DNA of 64,000 nt, from the NCBI GenBank assembly GCA_030549495.1, contig JAUIRK010000708.1:343501-407500 (forward strand), in the 5' to 3' direction. A program made the translations under genes and the position numbers. Position 1 is the stretch's first letter; every line of letters begins with the position of its first letter. This document shows, in pieces, positions 11,037-21,390 of the stretch. Origin of the DNA: Nectonema munidae (Eukaryota; Nematomorpha; Nectonematoida; Nectonematidae). Under the pieces are notes generated by a model that worked only from the letters and a program-made list of their open reading frames with translations, did no database searches and was not told where the DNA came from.

Positions 11037-13443
11037 CCATGATTTCCAAACTGGAGGACGCGTCCCCTGGGGGCGTGAGATGGCTATAAGAGAGGCGTAA
11101 GGCCATCTGCAAAATATTTCTAACTATTTTGCAAGAAAACGATATATAGTATAATTACATACATACATATTCTTAGTGGGCTACTTTAATTCTTGGTATG
11201 AATCAATGCCACGTGATACATATCTACAAACCAGAATATACCAGTCACGTGAGTGTTGCAGTGTATCTTTGTGATTGTGTGTGGTGTATAAGACGCTTTA
11301 TGACGTAATTGTATTGTTAAAATTTTATCTTATTGTATCTATAGTGAGTAATTATCTCTTACAGAAATGTCGGTAGCAAAGAAAAGAAAGTTTGTCGATG
11401 AGTACATAAAGTTTGGCTTCACCTTTACCGATAAAAATGGAATTCACCTTCCTCAATGTGTCGTTTGCCATGCAATTCTCAGCAATGACGCATTAAGACC
11501 TTGTCACCTGGAACGTCATTTGAAGACAAACCATTCTGCACTGAAAAAAAGCCAAAGGAGTTTTTCACAGCCAAACTTCACGAGTTAAAATGAATGAAGC
11601 TGGACACCACTAGAGCTTTTCATCAGGAAACATTCAAAGTGGTCATGAAGCACCTTACGAACTCTCATTGCTTATTTCAAAAGCAAAAAAAACTGAGTGC
11701 TCCAGGTATTGTGCTTGGAGTTGAAAGTCAGAAGAAGTTATCAAAATTATCTCTTTCTAACAACACCGTGAAACGTCGGATTGATGAGATCTCAGAGGAC
11801 TGATGTTGTCCATTGTTGTCAGTTACTTGTTTACTCACAATTTATGGATGAAGGAACTTTGAAAGAAGAAATACTTTTTTCAGCAGAAATAGACACAACA
11901 TCAAAGATTTCAGATGTGTTTGCAAAAGTTTCAAATTTTTTCCAAAAACATAATCTCTCATGGGAAAATTTAGTCGGTGTCTGCACTGACGATGCCCCAG
12001 CAATGCTTGGATCACGTTCTGGATTCGTGAAGTTAGTCAAAGAAAAGAATCAAGCAATAACTGCTACTCACTGTGTTATTCACAGGCAAGCCTTAGCCGC
12101 CAAGACTCTACCAGACGAACTACGCTTGTCACTAAACTTGGCCATTAAAGTAGTATATTTTGTGAAAATCAGCTCTTTAAATTCTACGCTTTTTGCAGCT
12201 CTTTGTACAGATTTAGGGACTGATCACAAATCTCTTCCGTTCCACACAGAGGTCCGTTGGTTGTCCAAGGGAAATATGCTGAGTCGCTGAAAGATGAAGT
12301 GAAAGTTTTTCTACAAAGCCAGAAGAAAGAAAATTTACATGATGCATTCTCAGAAGAAAAGTTCCAGCATAAACTAGCATATCTTGTTAATTTTTTTGAG
12401 GCAATCAACAACCTAAATGTGAAGCTTCAAGAGATAAACGCAACCATTATTGCACATTATGAAGCAATCAATGCTTTCACGGAGAAAATCCAACTTTGGA
12501 AACGTAAAGTACAAGCAGGGAATTTCTCTTCATTTTCTCATCTCAATGAACATATGTCTGAAAAGAATGACCTTGAACAGTATGCTGCAGACATGAAGAA
12601 AGAAATTTTATCTCATTTAGACTTCCTTGCTGAAGAATTTGTGCACTATTTTTTAGATATTTCCATGGACAAAATTATTTGGAAGCTGATACGAAACCGA
12701 GCAAGAGCAAGAGGAAGCCATAGATTTGAAGTGTGACTCAACTGCGCCAGATAATTTCCAGACGACCATGAAGCTGGAAGAATTTTGGGTGAAATATCTC
12801 CCTATTTACCCTAAACTTGGAGAAGAAGCACTTTGTTTATTGATTCCCTTTTCATCAACTTATCTCTGTGAAGTGGGTTTCTCGACTCGTGTTGTACTGA
12901 AAACAAAACAGCGAAATCGACTGCTCGTAGGAAGTGACTTGCGCTGTGCGTTGTCCTCTTTGAGGCCTAGAATTTCTGATCTAGTGAAAAAGGAACAACA
13001 TCATCCATCCCACTCATAATTGAAATTATTTCAGCTTTTTTTCTTTTTCAAGGATTTAGTATTAGCTAAAAGAAACTTAAAAAATTTTTTTAAGTGATAG
13101 TGTTGCAATTTCCCTTTAATATTTTTTATTTATATAAATATATATGTGGCAATTTGGCCATGTATGTGCATGAACACGTACTAATTATTGCTGCATAATA
13201 AATGTCTTATGCTTGTATTACAAATGAATTTATTTGTTTTCATCCATGTGCACCAGGCAGGGATATACCTCCATTTCCAAAACTTCTTAAAGATATAAAA
13301 ATTATAAAATGAAATTATTATGATTATAAAAAGTTTATTATATCTTGCATATCTTTTATATATGTTCTTTGGATATGGAAGGGCGTGATGATTTTATGGA
13401 AGTCAAAAAGGGGGAGTCAAGCAGAAAAGTTTGGGAACCACTG
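11037..13443 (+). mobile_element. hAT DNA transposon of the ZBED5/SCAND3-like type, decayed
   Basis: Terminal inverted repeats are visible: CCATGATTTCCAAACT at 11037 and, reversed, CAGTGGTTCCCAAACTTT ending at 13443 (12 of 16 positions agree). The flanking 8-mers do not match, so the insertion is old or the ends have drifted. It carries a transposase from 11367 to 13019 with a BED finger, DDE-type core and C-terminal dimerisation region. It lies in the sense orientation in intron 2 of the WD40 gene. Confidence 0.85.
11367..13019 (+). pseudogene. hAT transposase (ZBED5-like), broken, lacking its first catalytic block
   Basis: The BED zinc finger is clear near the start: PQCVVCHAILSNDALRPCHLERHLKTNH. 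It is followed by LDTTRAFHQE, SLSNNTVKRRIDEISED, then TDVVHCCQLLVYSQF, NLVGVCTDDAPAM, ATHCVIHRQALAAK, RWLSKGNM and the C-terminal STYLCEVGFSTRVVLKTKQRNR (hAT dimerisation). The reading frame changes near 11590, 11800, 12290 and 12720. At about 11803 the sequence jumps from RRIDEISED straight to TDVVHCC. In relatives, roughly 25 residues ending in a conserved LDES (first catalytic Asp) lie between them, so this copy has lost that block. Sequence seems very close to vertebrate and invertebrate ZBED5-like copies I remember, which suggests recent spread, but I cannot measure it. Confidence 0.85.
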
Positions 13444-14200
13444 GACATGCACATATTCTATCTTAAAATCCTAAATTTTGATTAATTAAATAAATTAAAA
13501 TTTAGTATTAATATATTTACTAATTAATTAAATTAAATTTATACTCTTACTTACATGCCTTGCTTATTTTTTTTACAATTTGTACCACTTGTAGCTTTCT
13601 ATTTTATTTAGAGCAGGGATTACTTCAGTTTAAAATCTGAATGTAGTTTATTCTAAATATTCAATGTTCATAATAAAATATATTCTTAAATCTTAAAGAT
13701 TTTCTTAATTTTTTTTTTAAAAAAAATTATTTAATGAAGAGAGAAAAAGACATACTTTTATTGAAAAAACTCTCAAATATATGTCAAACTTATTTAAAAA
13801 AATTCTTTACCACATTTTGCTTTATTGTTGCTGTAGAGGAGCGTAGATGAACTTCATTATTTTTACTTAAATTTCTTTTCCTTATTTCGACTGCAAACAA
13901 ATATAAAAGCGTATTTACTTTAGCTTCTCTGATAATAAACGTCAATCTTATATCGAGACTAGTTTAAAAACATCATTTTTAACATTTTAAAATTTTCAAC
14001 ATTTAAAATGGACATTGTTTACCTAATTAAAAATTAAAAATGCAAAAATAAAACTCAATTATATACACGAAACCGATATAAAATTTGTGTAAAGCTCTTT
14101 CTTGATTGCAAACAAAATGCGACTTTATTGACTTTTACTCCCTCTGATAATTATTATTAGATGTGAATATGTCATATGACTTTTTTTCTTTTTTTTGAAG

Positions 14201-14366
14201 TACCTTCAAGTTGTGGAACACAACTGATGGAAAGTTGATCAATAATCTCACACACGTCTCAGAAATAACATGCATCGATATCACTCATGATTCCGAATAC
14301 GTCATTACAGGATCCAAAGACGCCTCTCTCAAAGTCTGGGAAGTCAAAACTGGGAAGTTGACGCAA
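14201..14366 (+). CDS. WD40-repeat protein, visible exon 3 of 6
   Basis: A pyrimidine-rich tract of about 17 bases leads to GAAG|TACC, and the donor is CAA|GTAAGA. The first base completes the Ser codon begun in exon 2. About 55 residues include TFKLWNTTDGKLINNLTH, EITCIDITHDSEYVITGSKD and SLKVWEVKTGKL. This is one of the best WD signatures in the window (Gly-Ser-Lys-Asp turn, then a Val-Trp strand end). The exon ends at a codon boundary, so exons 2 and 3 together are 360 nt and frame-neutral. Confidence 0.85.
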
Positions 14367-14510
14367 GTAAGATTTTGAAAACTAAAGACTTAGTTTTAAC
14401 TCTTTCACGACTTTTGAGAATTGGACTATTTTTTCCGCATAAATAAGATAAAATACAGTGAAATTTAATAATATGGTAGAAGATGTAAGATGCAAGTTAA
14501 ACAAAAAAAT

Positions 14511-14652
14511 AAAGGTACCGTGGGTGTGTTTTCATTGACAAGGCACTGATGCACCGCTTATATCAAACTATGAACAAATTGGTATCGATAAGTAATCGAA
14601 CCCAGAGGCTTCCGTGCTGAGTCCATCATCTCAACCAACCTGCCATGCCACC
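14511..14652 (-). repeat. tRNA-derived SINE, copy 3 (diverged)
   Basis: Read on the minus strand, it has the family's order of head, B box complement (AATCGAACCC) and AAGGTA end, but with many substitutions. It is the most diverged of the copies and so probably the oldest. Confidence 0.6.
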
Positions 14653-14909
14653 CATTATTGTACGTATAGAAGTTCTAAAAAAAATGTTAAAAAAGAGTTT
14701 ATTTGAAAAATAATTCTAAATAACAAACTTGTCTCACTTTTTTGATGATAGGGATTTAGAGGGAGGAGGTAATGGACATTTTTCAGAAAGTAAAAAAAGC
14801 GATATGGTAAAAATTAGAAATATTGAGAGAAAAAATACAAAGATATAGCCAAAGGTATATTGTAATTACTATTTATACTTCTTTTTTTATTGAATGGATA
14901 TAAATATTA

Positions 14910-14948
<39 letters not shown>

Positions 14949-15122
14949 TGTTGAACTGGTCATAGATGGGCAATAGCACAATTGTTTTTATGGTAATTAA
15001 GAAGAGACATTTTGTTTTGTGCACACTTTTTAATGTGTGATATCGGAATCTATCAGAATAGACAAACTGGACTATTTAGAGAGTATAACAATTTATGACA
15101 ATAGAAAAATGTGGGAGATGTT

Positions 15123-15464
15123 ATTTCATCCATTTTCTTAGTGACGAAAGAAATGGAAATTAATTTTCCTTAAGTTTTGAAATTCAAAATTCCACAATCA
15201 TATGTGAAGCCACCTTTTTCCTTCTCATTCGGTTCCTGAAAAAAATGACTGATCTTCGAGAGTGTTGGATTATTATGGAAGCAAAATTTTTTTTCCATAA
15301 GTAAATCTGTTTCCAAAAAAAAGGTAAAGATACCCTCGGGTGTTTTCATCGAGAAGGCACAATTGCGCCGTTTGTATCGAAATATGAGGAAAGCAGGCAT
15401 GATGCGGGATCGAACCCAAGACCTTGAGTTATCAGATCCAGCATCTAACCAACCCTACTCACGT
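15123..15464 (-). repeat. tRNA-derived SINE, copy 4 (with extended 3' body)
   Basis: This copy shares both the tRNA-like head and the roughly 190-bp body with the sense copy at 4104-4411. By eye they differ at well under one in ten positions over the shared body. GGGATCGAACCC at about 15407 is the B box complement. It keeps the CTTCTCGATGAAAACACCCGAGG stretch that copy 1 has lost. A spurious reading frame over it (15170-15400) has no meaning. Confidence 0.8.
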
Positions 15465-16759
15465 AAAACAGTTTTCTCTATTTTCGATATTATATTAAAA
15501 CTTGGCATTAACAGAGGCGAGACGGAGATTTTTAGTAGTTCAATTTGAAAGCGGAATAAAAAATTAATTCGAAGTTTGAATAATCTATTCACACATCACA
15601 CATAGTCTCGAAAAATGGAAAAATGATTGATTAGAAAATATGCATAAAAATAGGTTGTGTATAGCAATTTCTTTGATTTACTAATTCTGCCTTTTCTATT
15701 TCAATTTTCTAATCATTTTTTCCATTTTTCTGTCCATATACATCTTATACAATTTTCTATTGTTGATAAACTCTTTATGCTGAAGTTTTGATTGGGTGGT
15801 ATAAAAGCGATCCAAGGGAACTTGTATGCATCCTACAAATCGGAATGCTTTCTTTGTAAATAAACTTTCTTCTCCTTGGTCTTCTATGTTCGTTCAGAGT
15901 GCAAAAATTGACACAGTTAGAATGTTTTGCTAATTTTTAAAAGTAATTTAGTTGTACATTTTTGTTATAAGAATAAAATTTCTTTACTGTCAATAACAAA
16001 TCAATATGTCAAAAAATTATTTCATTACATAAAAAAAATTAAATTGATACCTTCCAAAACCTCAAGAGAGTGGACACGAGAGACATCCACCTCTCATAAG
16101 TTTTAGTAGCTATATTGCAAAACTTCAAAACGAATTAATACATGCGACATCAATGCATCCTTCTTTTTGACTATATCAATACATACTGTATTTTTCTTAA
16201 ATAAAATTTGTTCCCTCTTTGATTGGATATAATAAAAATGAGACTGGCCTGTAAAATTGCAGGTGTTTTTGGAAAGAAGTGGAAATGATCAATTTATGTT
16301 ATAGCGCGGTATAATCGGATAATGTTTTAGAGTGGTCAAAGTTATCGTTCAAATTTAGACTATAAGTAAATTATATCAAACATCGATTTCCAATCATCTC
16401 TAATTTGTAAAATTAATTTTCAAAAGCTTTATCGGCTACAAAATTAAAAAGAATTTCTTTGTTTAGAGTTTTTAGCTTTCTTTCTTTTGAGCAGGGGGTG
16501 ATCTTCTTTCCTTGTAAGAGGTCACTTGGGATAGTGTAGGGGAGAGAGAAGCCAAGTTCTCCACTGGTAACGTTAAAAGGGGCTTGAACTCATGACTTTC
16601 TTTTTAAAGTTAATTCAATCTTCTTATTAATAATGTTTTCCATAACTCGTTTGAGCAAGTTAGTAAAATATGAAAGTTTGATTAGATGTTTTGCTCTAGG
16701 GCATCATTTTGAAAGTTTCTCCCCTTTATGATGTCTTTTCTATTTTTCCATCCCATTAG

Positions 16760-16955
16760 GTCCTTGTGGGTCATGAAGACATTGTTTCTTGTGTGACTGC
16801 TAGCAATAACAACGAAATCATTGTATCCGGCTCCTACGACTGCTCCATCATTCTATGGAACTTCAATACTGGTAGCACAGTACACACGCTAAATCACCAC
16901 AACAACACCATCACTAGAGTCAGAATGACAAAAGATTCCCTTCTCATTCTCTCGA
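16760..16955 (+). CDS. WD40-repeat protein, visible exon 4 of 6
   Basis: The acceptor is CCCATTAG|GTC and the donor is TCGA|GTAAGC. The exon starts at a codon boundary and ends one base into a codon. It encodes about 65 residues with a canonical WD unit: VLVGHEDIVSCVTAS, EIIVSGSYD, CSIILWNFNTGS. The start of the next unit follows (LNHHNNTITRVRMTKD). The GH dipeptide at the start and the Leu-Trp strand end are the diagnostic WD40 marks. Reading continues past the donor for only a short stretch, which supports splicing here. Confidence 0.87.
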
Positions 16956-17335
16956 GTAAGCGAATACAAAAATTACATTCTTCTTTCAGACTTACTCCAT
17001 AATGAAATTCATTAAGTTCATAAAAGTGACTGGTGTTTCGACTTTCAGCAATTTACCTCCTCATAATTGAAAGTAAAATTGATCGAAAATCTACTCGTAA
17101 TTTCACTGCTAAAATTTAAAATTGTCTTAGATGCCCAAGAGGAATATTAATTAATATATAGATCTTTAATTTGTTAGTTAGTAAATTAGTTTGCTAATTA
17201 ATGAATTAGTAAATTAGTTCGTTTTAAAGAAGTTGAAGTGAAATTACAGCCAGTGAAATTCACTAGTTGTGTCTGTATGTGTTTGTGTTATTGAGATATG
17301 TTATCAAAATGTTGTTGACTTTATCTGATTTTTAG

Positions 17336-17548
17336 CTGGATTGGATGGCATAATGAACGTGTGGACAGCGAATCAGGGCGCGCTATTGACGACGTTCAAC
17401 TTATACTCACCTGTGATTGACTTTGTTTGCGCCAATGACGCCACTCACATCATTGCCAAGCTGAAACACTGCAAAGTATTCTGCCACTTATGCCTACACA
17501 ACAGCCCAACCTTCAAATCCGACAATATCATCCGAAACAGCCTTGAAT
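17336..17548 (+). CDS. WD40-repeat protein, visible exon 5 of 6
   Basis: The acceptor is GATTTTTAG|CTGG and the donor is GAAT|GTAACT. The exon begins two bases into a codon opened by exon 4 and closes one base into the next. About 70 residues start TGLDGIMNVWTANQGALLTT, the last strong WD strand, then a weaker blade with FVCANDATHIIAKLKH. A run of Cys and His follows (CKVFCHLCLH). The 380-bp intron before it (16956-17335) is the shortest in the gene and carries no mobile element. Confidence 0.83.
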
Positions 17549-18708
17549 GTAACTTAATTTTATCCAAAATTTAATTCTCCCTATAAATACTTGTAAGCAG
17601 TAACGTAGCAAGAAATTTATATTTGGAGGGGCCAAATGGAGCACTAATATACATGCTTACCTACTGGCTTTGTCTAAAATTGAAGCATCAAATGCTGCTT
17701 TTCTCTTTGTGTTTATAAGCTCCTTCCTCTACTTGTGTCCTATTCTTTGTTAAGGTTTTAGATTTTATCATGGTTAATATTTCTTAGCTACGTTTCTCAT
17801 AGCAAAGAGACATTTTTTATTGTCAATTTGCTTTCTTATTACAGGTAGATTATAGGACCATCTTAACAAAGTTAACAGTTTGATCGTTACCGTCAATATC
17901 AATAATTTTTCTATATTTTATATTGTTAATATAAGCCCATTGTCAAAAATTAATTCATTATTTCATTTTAATTTGTAAATTTCAATTTTTTGATTGTGGA
18001 ACCCATAACTTAGATGGAGGGGTTACGTGGCTGCTTGTAAGACGAGATAGAAATTAAAGATTTTTAATTTGAATATTTTTATTTGCAACAACATCCGAAT
18101 AGGATTTTATTAGAGGACTTTTAGAATAGATCTCTAATGTGTCTATTTTATTATCCAATTTTGAAAGACTTTATCTGGACAATTATTCAGATTGTGTTTC
18201 AAGTTTTTGCCAAAAGAGTCAATTTTATCATGGAATTTTAACAGTTTTTGATCAAGATGATCATTTAAATTAAAAAAAAACCATTAAATTTTTTACCAAT
18301 AATTTGCAGACACATCACATGTTCTTCTAGTAATAGTCATCGAACAGATTGATAAAATCTTTTGAAGACAATCAATACAAATAGAAAATGAGAAACACTC
18401 AAACATGTCTTTGCCACTTTCATTTAAAGATAACTTACAAAACCATTCATCATATGAACTTTTCTTTTTCAAAGTAACGTATACATTTGTAACTAATCAA
18501 AAGGTACCCATTTTAAACTGGAACAATAAGATACAAAAATGATCAGAAGTAAAAAACAAATTTAAATTAAAACAGTTAAACTTAAAGCAAAAATAGTATA
18601 CACCAAAATTTGTAAAAAGCCTAAGAATATGTTTAAAATGTAATGAAACTATTTACGGTCATAGTTGCTTCCTTTAGTGTTAACATTTGATTTTTGAAAT
18701 TTTTACAG
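17549..18708 (+). other. Intron 5 of the WD40 gene
   Basis: The intron begins GTAACT and ends TTTTTACAG. Apart from the hAT MITE, it is AT-rich and shows nothing recognisable. Confidence 0.7.
17598..18033. mobile_element. Non-autonomous hAT (MITE) with perfect 8-bp target duplication
   Basis: CTTGTAAG occurs immediately on both sides (17590-17597 and 18034-18041). The ends are CAGTAACGTAGC and, reversed, CAGCCACGTAAC, matching the hAT pattern CAGNNNCGTA. It is 436 bp long with no coding capacity. It sits inside intron 5 of the WD40 gene. Confidence 0.85.
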
Positions 18709-19148
18709 ACTACGCCAAAAACAAGGAGCAGATAAGTGAAGAAGTCGCCATCATTCCTCAATACCCGAGTATCAGTCACTTAATCATCAACAACCTGATT
18801 CCCAAAGCGACCACACTCAACAACTTTCCTTCAAATATTTCTGAAACATTCTCTCAGAAAGAATCCGCCAAAAAGAAGAACAGCATCAGTAGTCCCACTT
18901 CGTCCGGATCGACTCCGAAGATTGGAGCGAAAAAATTGAGAAAACAAGACTCCATTTCAAAGATCTTTTTTCACGATCAACCCATCCAAGTGAGTCCCAG
19001 AACTTCAGACTGCTTTCAACACTTCAACATCCTGGATCAGGTGGAGATCACAAAAAATTTGGTGTCGTGTAGCAACATCTTGCATACTCCCCAATTATCA
19101 CAAGACTGCGAAGAGTATAACACATTCAACATATGTTCCATCATGTAA
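18709..19148 (+). CDS. WD40-repeat protein, terminal exon with stop
   Basis: The acceptor TTTTTACAG|ACTAC completes a Tyr codon begun in exon 5. Translation runs about 145 residues to the TAA at 19146-19148. This is not WD sequence. It is a polar tail with a Ser/Lys-rich middle (SAKKKNSISSPTSSGSTPK, then KKLRKQDSISK). The RKQDS segment fits a basophilic-kinase phosphorylation site, which is inference. It ends SQDCEEYNTFNICSIM. No membrane segment is visible. Base composition is clearly richer in G/C than the surrounding introns, as expected for a real exon. Confidence 0.85.
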
Positions 19149-19361
19149 AGGGCGCGTTCTTTAAAGCATCTTTGTTGAAGGCGATTCAATTTTTGAAAGA
19201 AATCATACAACTTTATAATTGCATACCTTTTAAATTTCTCTCTTTCAATATATGTATGTAAAATTATATACCAACGCATTTCTGTGGAAGAGGGAAGGAG
19301 TCAATATTTTAACGAATCCACGACAAATCAGAATTTCAAACTTTAAAAATTGTTTTATTTA

Positions 19362-19367
19362 AATAAA
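19362..19367 (+). promoter_or_regulatory. Possible poly(A) signal of the WD40 gene
   Basis: AATAAA lies 214 bp after the stop codon, within an A/T-rich 3' region. In DNA this AT-rich such hexamers are common by chance, so support is modest. Confidence 0.4.
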
Positions 19368-19631
19368 AATTTTAAACCGCAACAAACTTTTTGATATCCT
19401 TTCTTAAGGTAAAGGTATTCTAGGAAGTTTCGGTTATACGCGCTGTTTTTGAGATCTAAGTATTTCAGTGTATGGGTGAGTGATGTAAATGTGTATGCAT
19501 TGATATGTATGTGAGTAGTATGCCTAGATGTTTTTGTCAGACATGTATCAATACAAATAAATAGCAAAGTTTGTATCAAGTATGTCAAAAAATGTATACG
19601 TATATGTAAATGTATGTATGTATAGGATTGC

Positions 19632-19812
19632 GCTAACACTAAACTCAACCCTAACACTAACTCTAATCCTCACACTAATGCTACTTCTAGACTAATAAAA
19701 ACAAGACATCAAAAAATTGTACATATTAGGGCACCATTTAGAAATTGGTTGAGCACTTGTCAATCAAATATTATGCAAATTGAGGAACAAAATTGAATAA
19801 ACAAAAAAAGTG
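19632..19812 (+). repeat. Dispersed repeat, copy 1 (CTAACA-rich head)
   Basis: The sequence opens with degenerate CTAACAC/CTAACTC units and continues into GGTTGAGCACTTGTCAATCA, TTATGCAAATTGAG and a GAACAAAATTGAATA end. The same order of blocks recurs at 32188-32361 in the same orientation. The family is unknown to me and no coding sequence is seen. Confidence 0.6.
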
Positions 19813-20569
19813 GTGGAGTGAAATGTTTGCATGGGAGAGCATTCAGAAAGTTTTTTCTCATAATTCTCTTCTATATCAAAAAAATGATGAAATGCCTTTG
19901 TCTCATTAAAAAACATATGTCACCTCAAATTTGTCCTGTCTTAGTGACATCATATATCATTTGTAGAGTTAAAAGATTTGTTTTTGTATTTGGAATTAAG
20001 TTATTTATAGGATATTCCACTCTGCAGAGTGAATTTGTTTATTTTTTTCCAATAAAAATTTAAAAAAATTTGTATCAAATGCAAGTTTATCTTACGTAGA
20101 TTTTGGATACGTAAGAAATTTTTTTACTTCCAAGATGTGAAATGAAAAATTAAGTTTAAATATTTTAAAAAAGAAAGAAAAGAAATTATTTAAATTAGCA
20201 AATTATAATTCCATCCTGCTTACATGCCTATAATATTATAAATATATGTAAAACTAAATTAAAATCGTGTAGTTACAAAAGACCCATGTTTAAAAATTTA
20301 TAATAAACATTAAAAATTTGTACATTTATTGAACATAATAAAACAAATAATAGACTGGTGTGAATTGTAAAAATTGATGATATTACATAACAGTAAACTG
20401 TAATTTTGATACAAGTCAGAAAATTTATTTTTATATATTTTTACCTTTATATTTTTAATTGATTTTTGTTAATATTTTTTACCACATAAAAATTGAATAT
20501 ATTTTGTAATTTTGTAAAGAAAAAATTACCTTTTTAGATTTTCTCAAAAAATCGCTTTCACTAATCGAT

Positions 20570-21110
20570 GCGCTTTCATACTTTTCTATGGAAAGCGCCA
20601 TTTTTCACTATTCAGTGCGTCGTCGAAAAAAATGGCGGCTCGTTTCATCTTCTTTTCCTTTACTCTTTCTTCTTTCTTCAAAATGGCTTCTCCTTTTCTT
20701 CTGATCTAATTTTCTTAATTATTCACTTATAAATAATCTTATAAGGCTTTCCAAATAGGTTTTAAAAAATTACAAAATACCTAAGTAATATATATTTTAT
20801 CTTAATAAAATAATACCTGCAAAAAACTCTCAATCAGAAAGATTGTTCAGTACCGGTTCAAAAACTGTAAACAGTAAACGAAGTAGATTGAATTCAGAAA
20901 AAGCCGAAGAGTTCATTTTTTTGTTGGCAGAATAACGAATCGTTTAAAAATGAGCTTAAATAAAAGAGTTTATTACATCTTTTTGTTTCATGAACTACTT
21001 TTATATTTCATCATTGAGAAAGTTGTTCCCCGACCCACGCCGTTACCCATGGGGAGAGCATCTTCCCGACCCAAGCTAAAAATTCACTCCACGCTGGGCT
21101 CTGCAGTATA
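20570..21110. other. GC-richer island with YY1-like motifs, otherwise unassigned
   Basis: Around 20580-20700, CGCCATTTTT, AAAAATGGCGGCT and AAAATGGCTTC resemble YY1 or E2F-type promoter motifs. A second GC-richer patch at about 21020-21100 (CCCCGACCCACGCCGTTACC) has no clear reading frame. I cannot tie either to a gene. They could be a distant promoter or a decayed element. The rest of 19813-21390 is featureless. Confidence 0.3.
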
Positions 21111-21390
21111 CGTATTAGAACACAATTGTTATTATTTTCAATATGTCATTCAAGGCTGCAAAGTGTAATTTCGTAAACCCATCTATAGAAATATAGTATG
21201 AAAGGATAAATCATTTAATTTTTTTTTGATTTAGAGACACATGTTTTATATGATTGAATAGTAGGATGGATCCGTAGCTTTTTTTCTTATGATTTTTCTT
21301 CAGGCATAAAAACTCCAATAAAGTCGGGTAATAAATGGTAAACTGGGGTTTTGTTTGAAATAGGCCTAGCAGAAATAAAGATCTGTAAGT

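Larger units (their letters stand above)
9288..14200 (+). other. Intron 2 of the WD40 gene (4.9 kb)
   Basis: The intron begins GTTCTT and ends in a long T tract plus GAAG. It is mostly the pogo remnant (9407-10073), the pogo-type terminus near 10.2-10.5 kb and the hAT (11037-13443). The rest (10510-11036 and 13444-14170) is AT-rich and empty of recognisable features. Confidence 0.7.
14367..16759 (+). other. Intron 3 of the WD40 gene (2.4 kb)
   Basis: The intron begins GTAAGA and ends TCCCATTAG. It contains two antisense SINE copies (14511 and 15123) and a TA dinucleotide run at about 14912-14944. A possible SINE fragment lies around 16490-16600: on the minus strand GAGTTCAAGCCCC resembles a B box. 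Nothing else is recognisable. Confidence 0.7.

Noticed and set aside
19632-19690. CTAACAC-type units resembling telomeric repeats
   Set aside because: The units are irregular and belong to a dispersed repeat found again at 32188.
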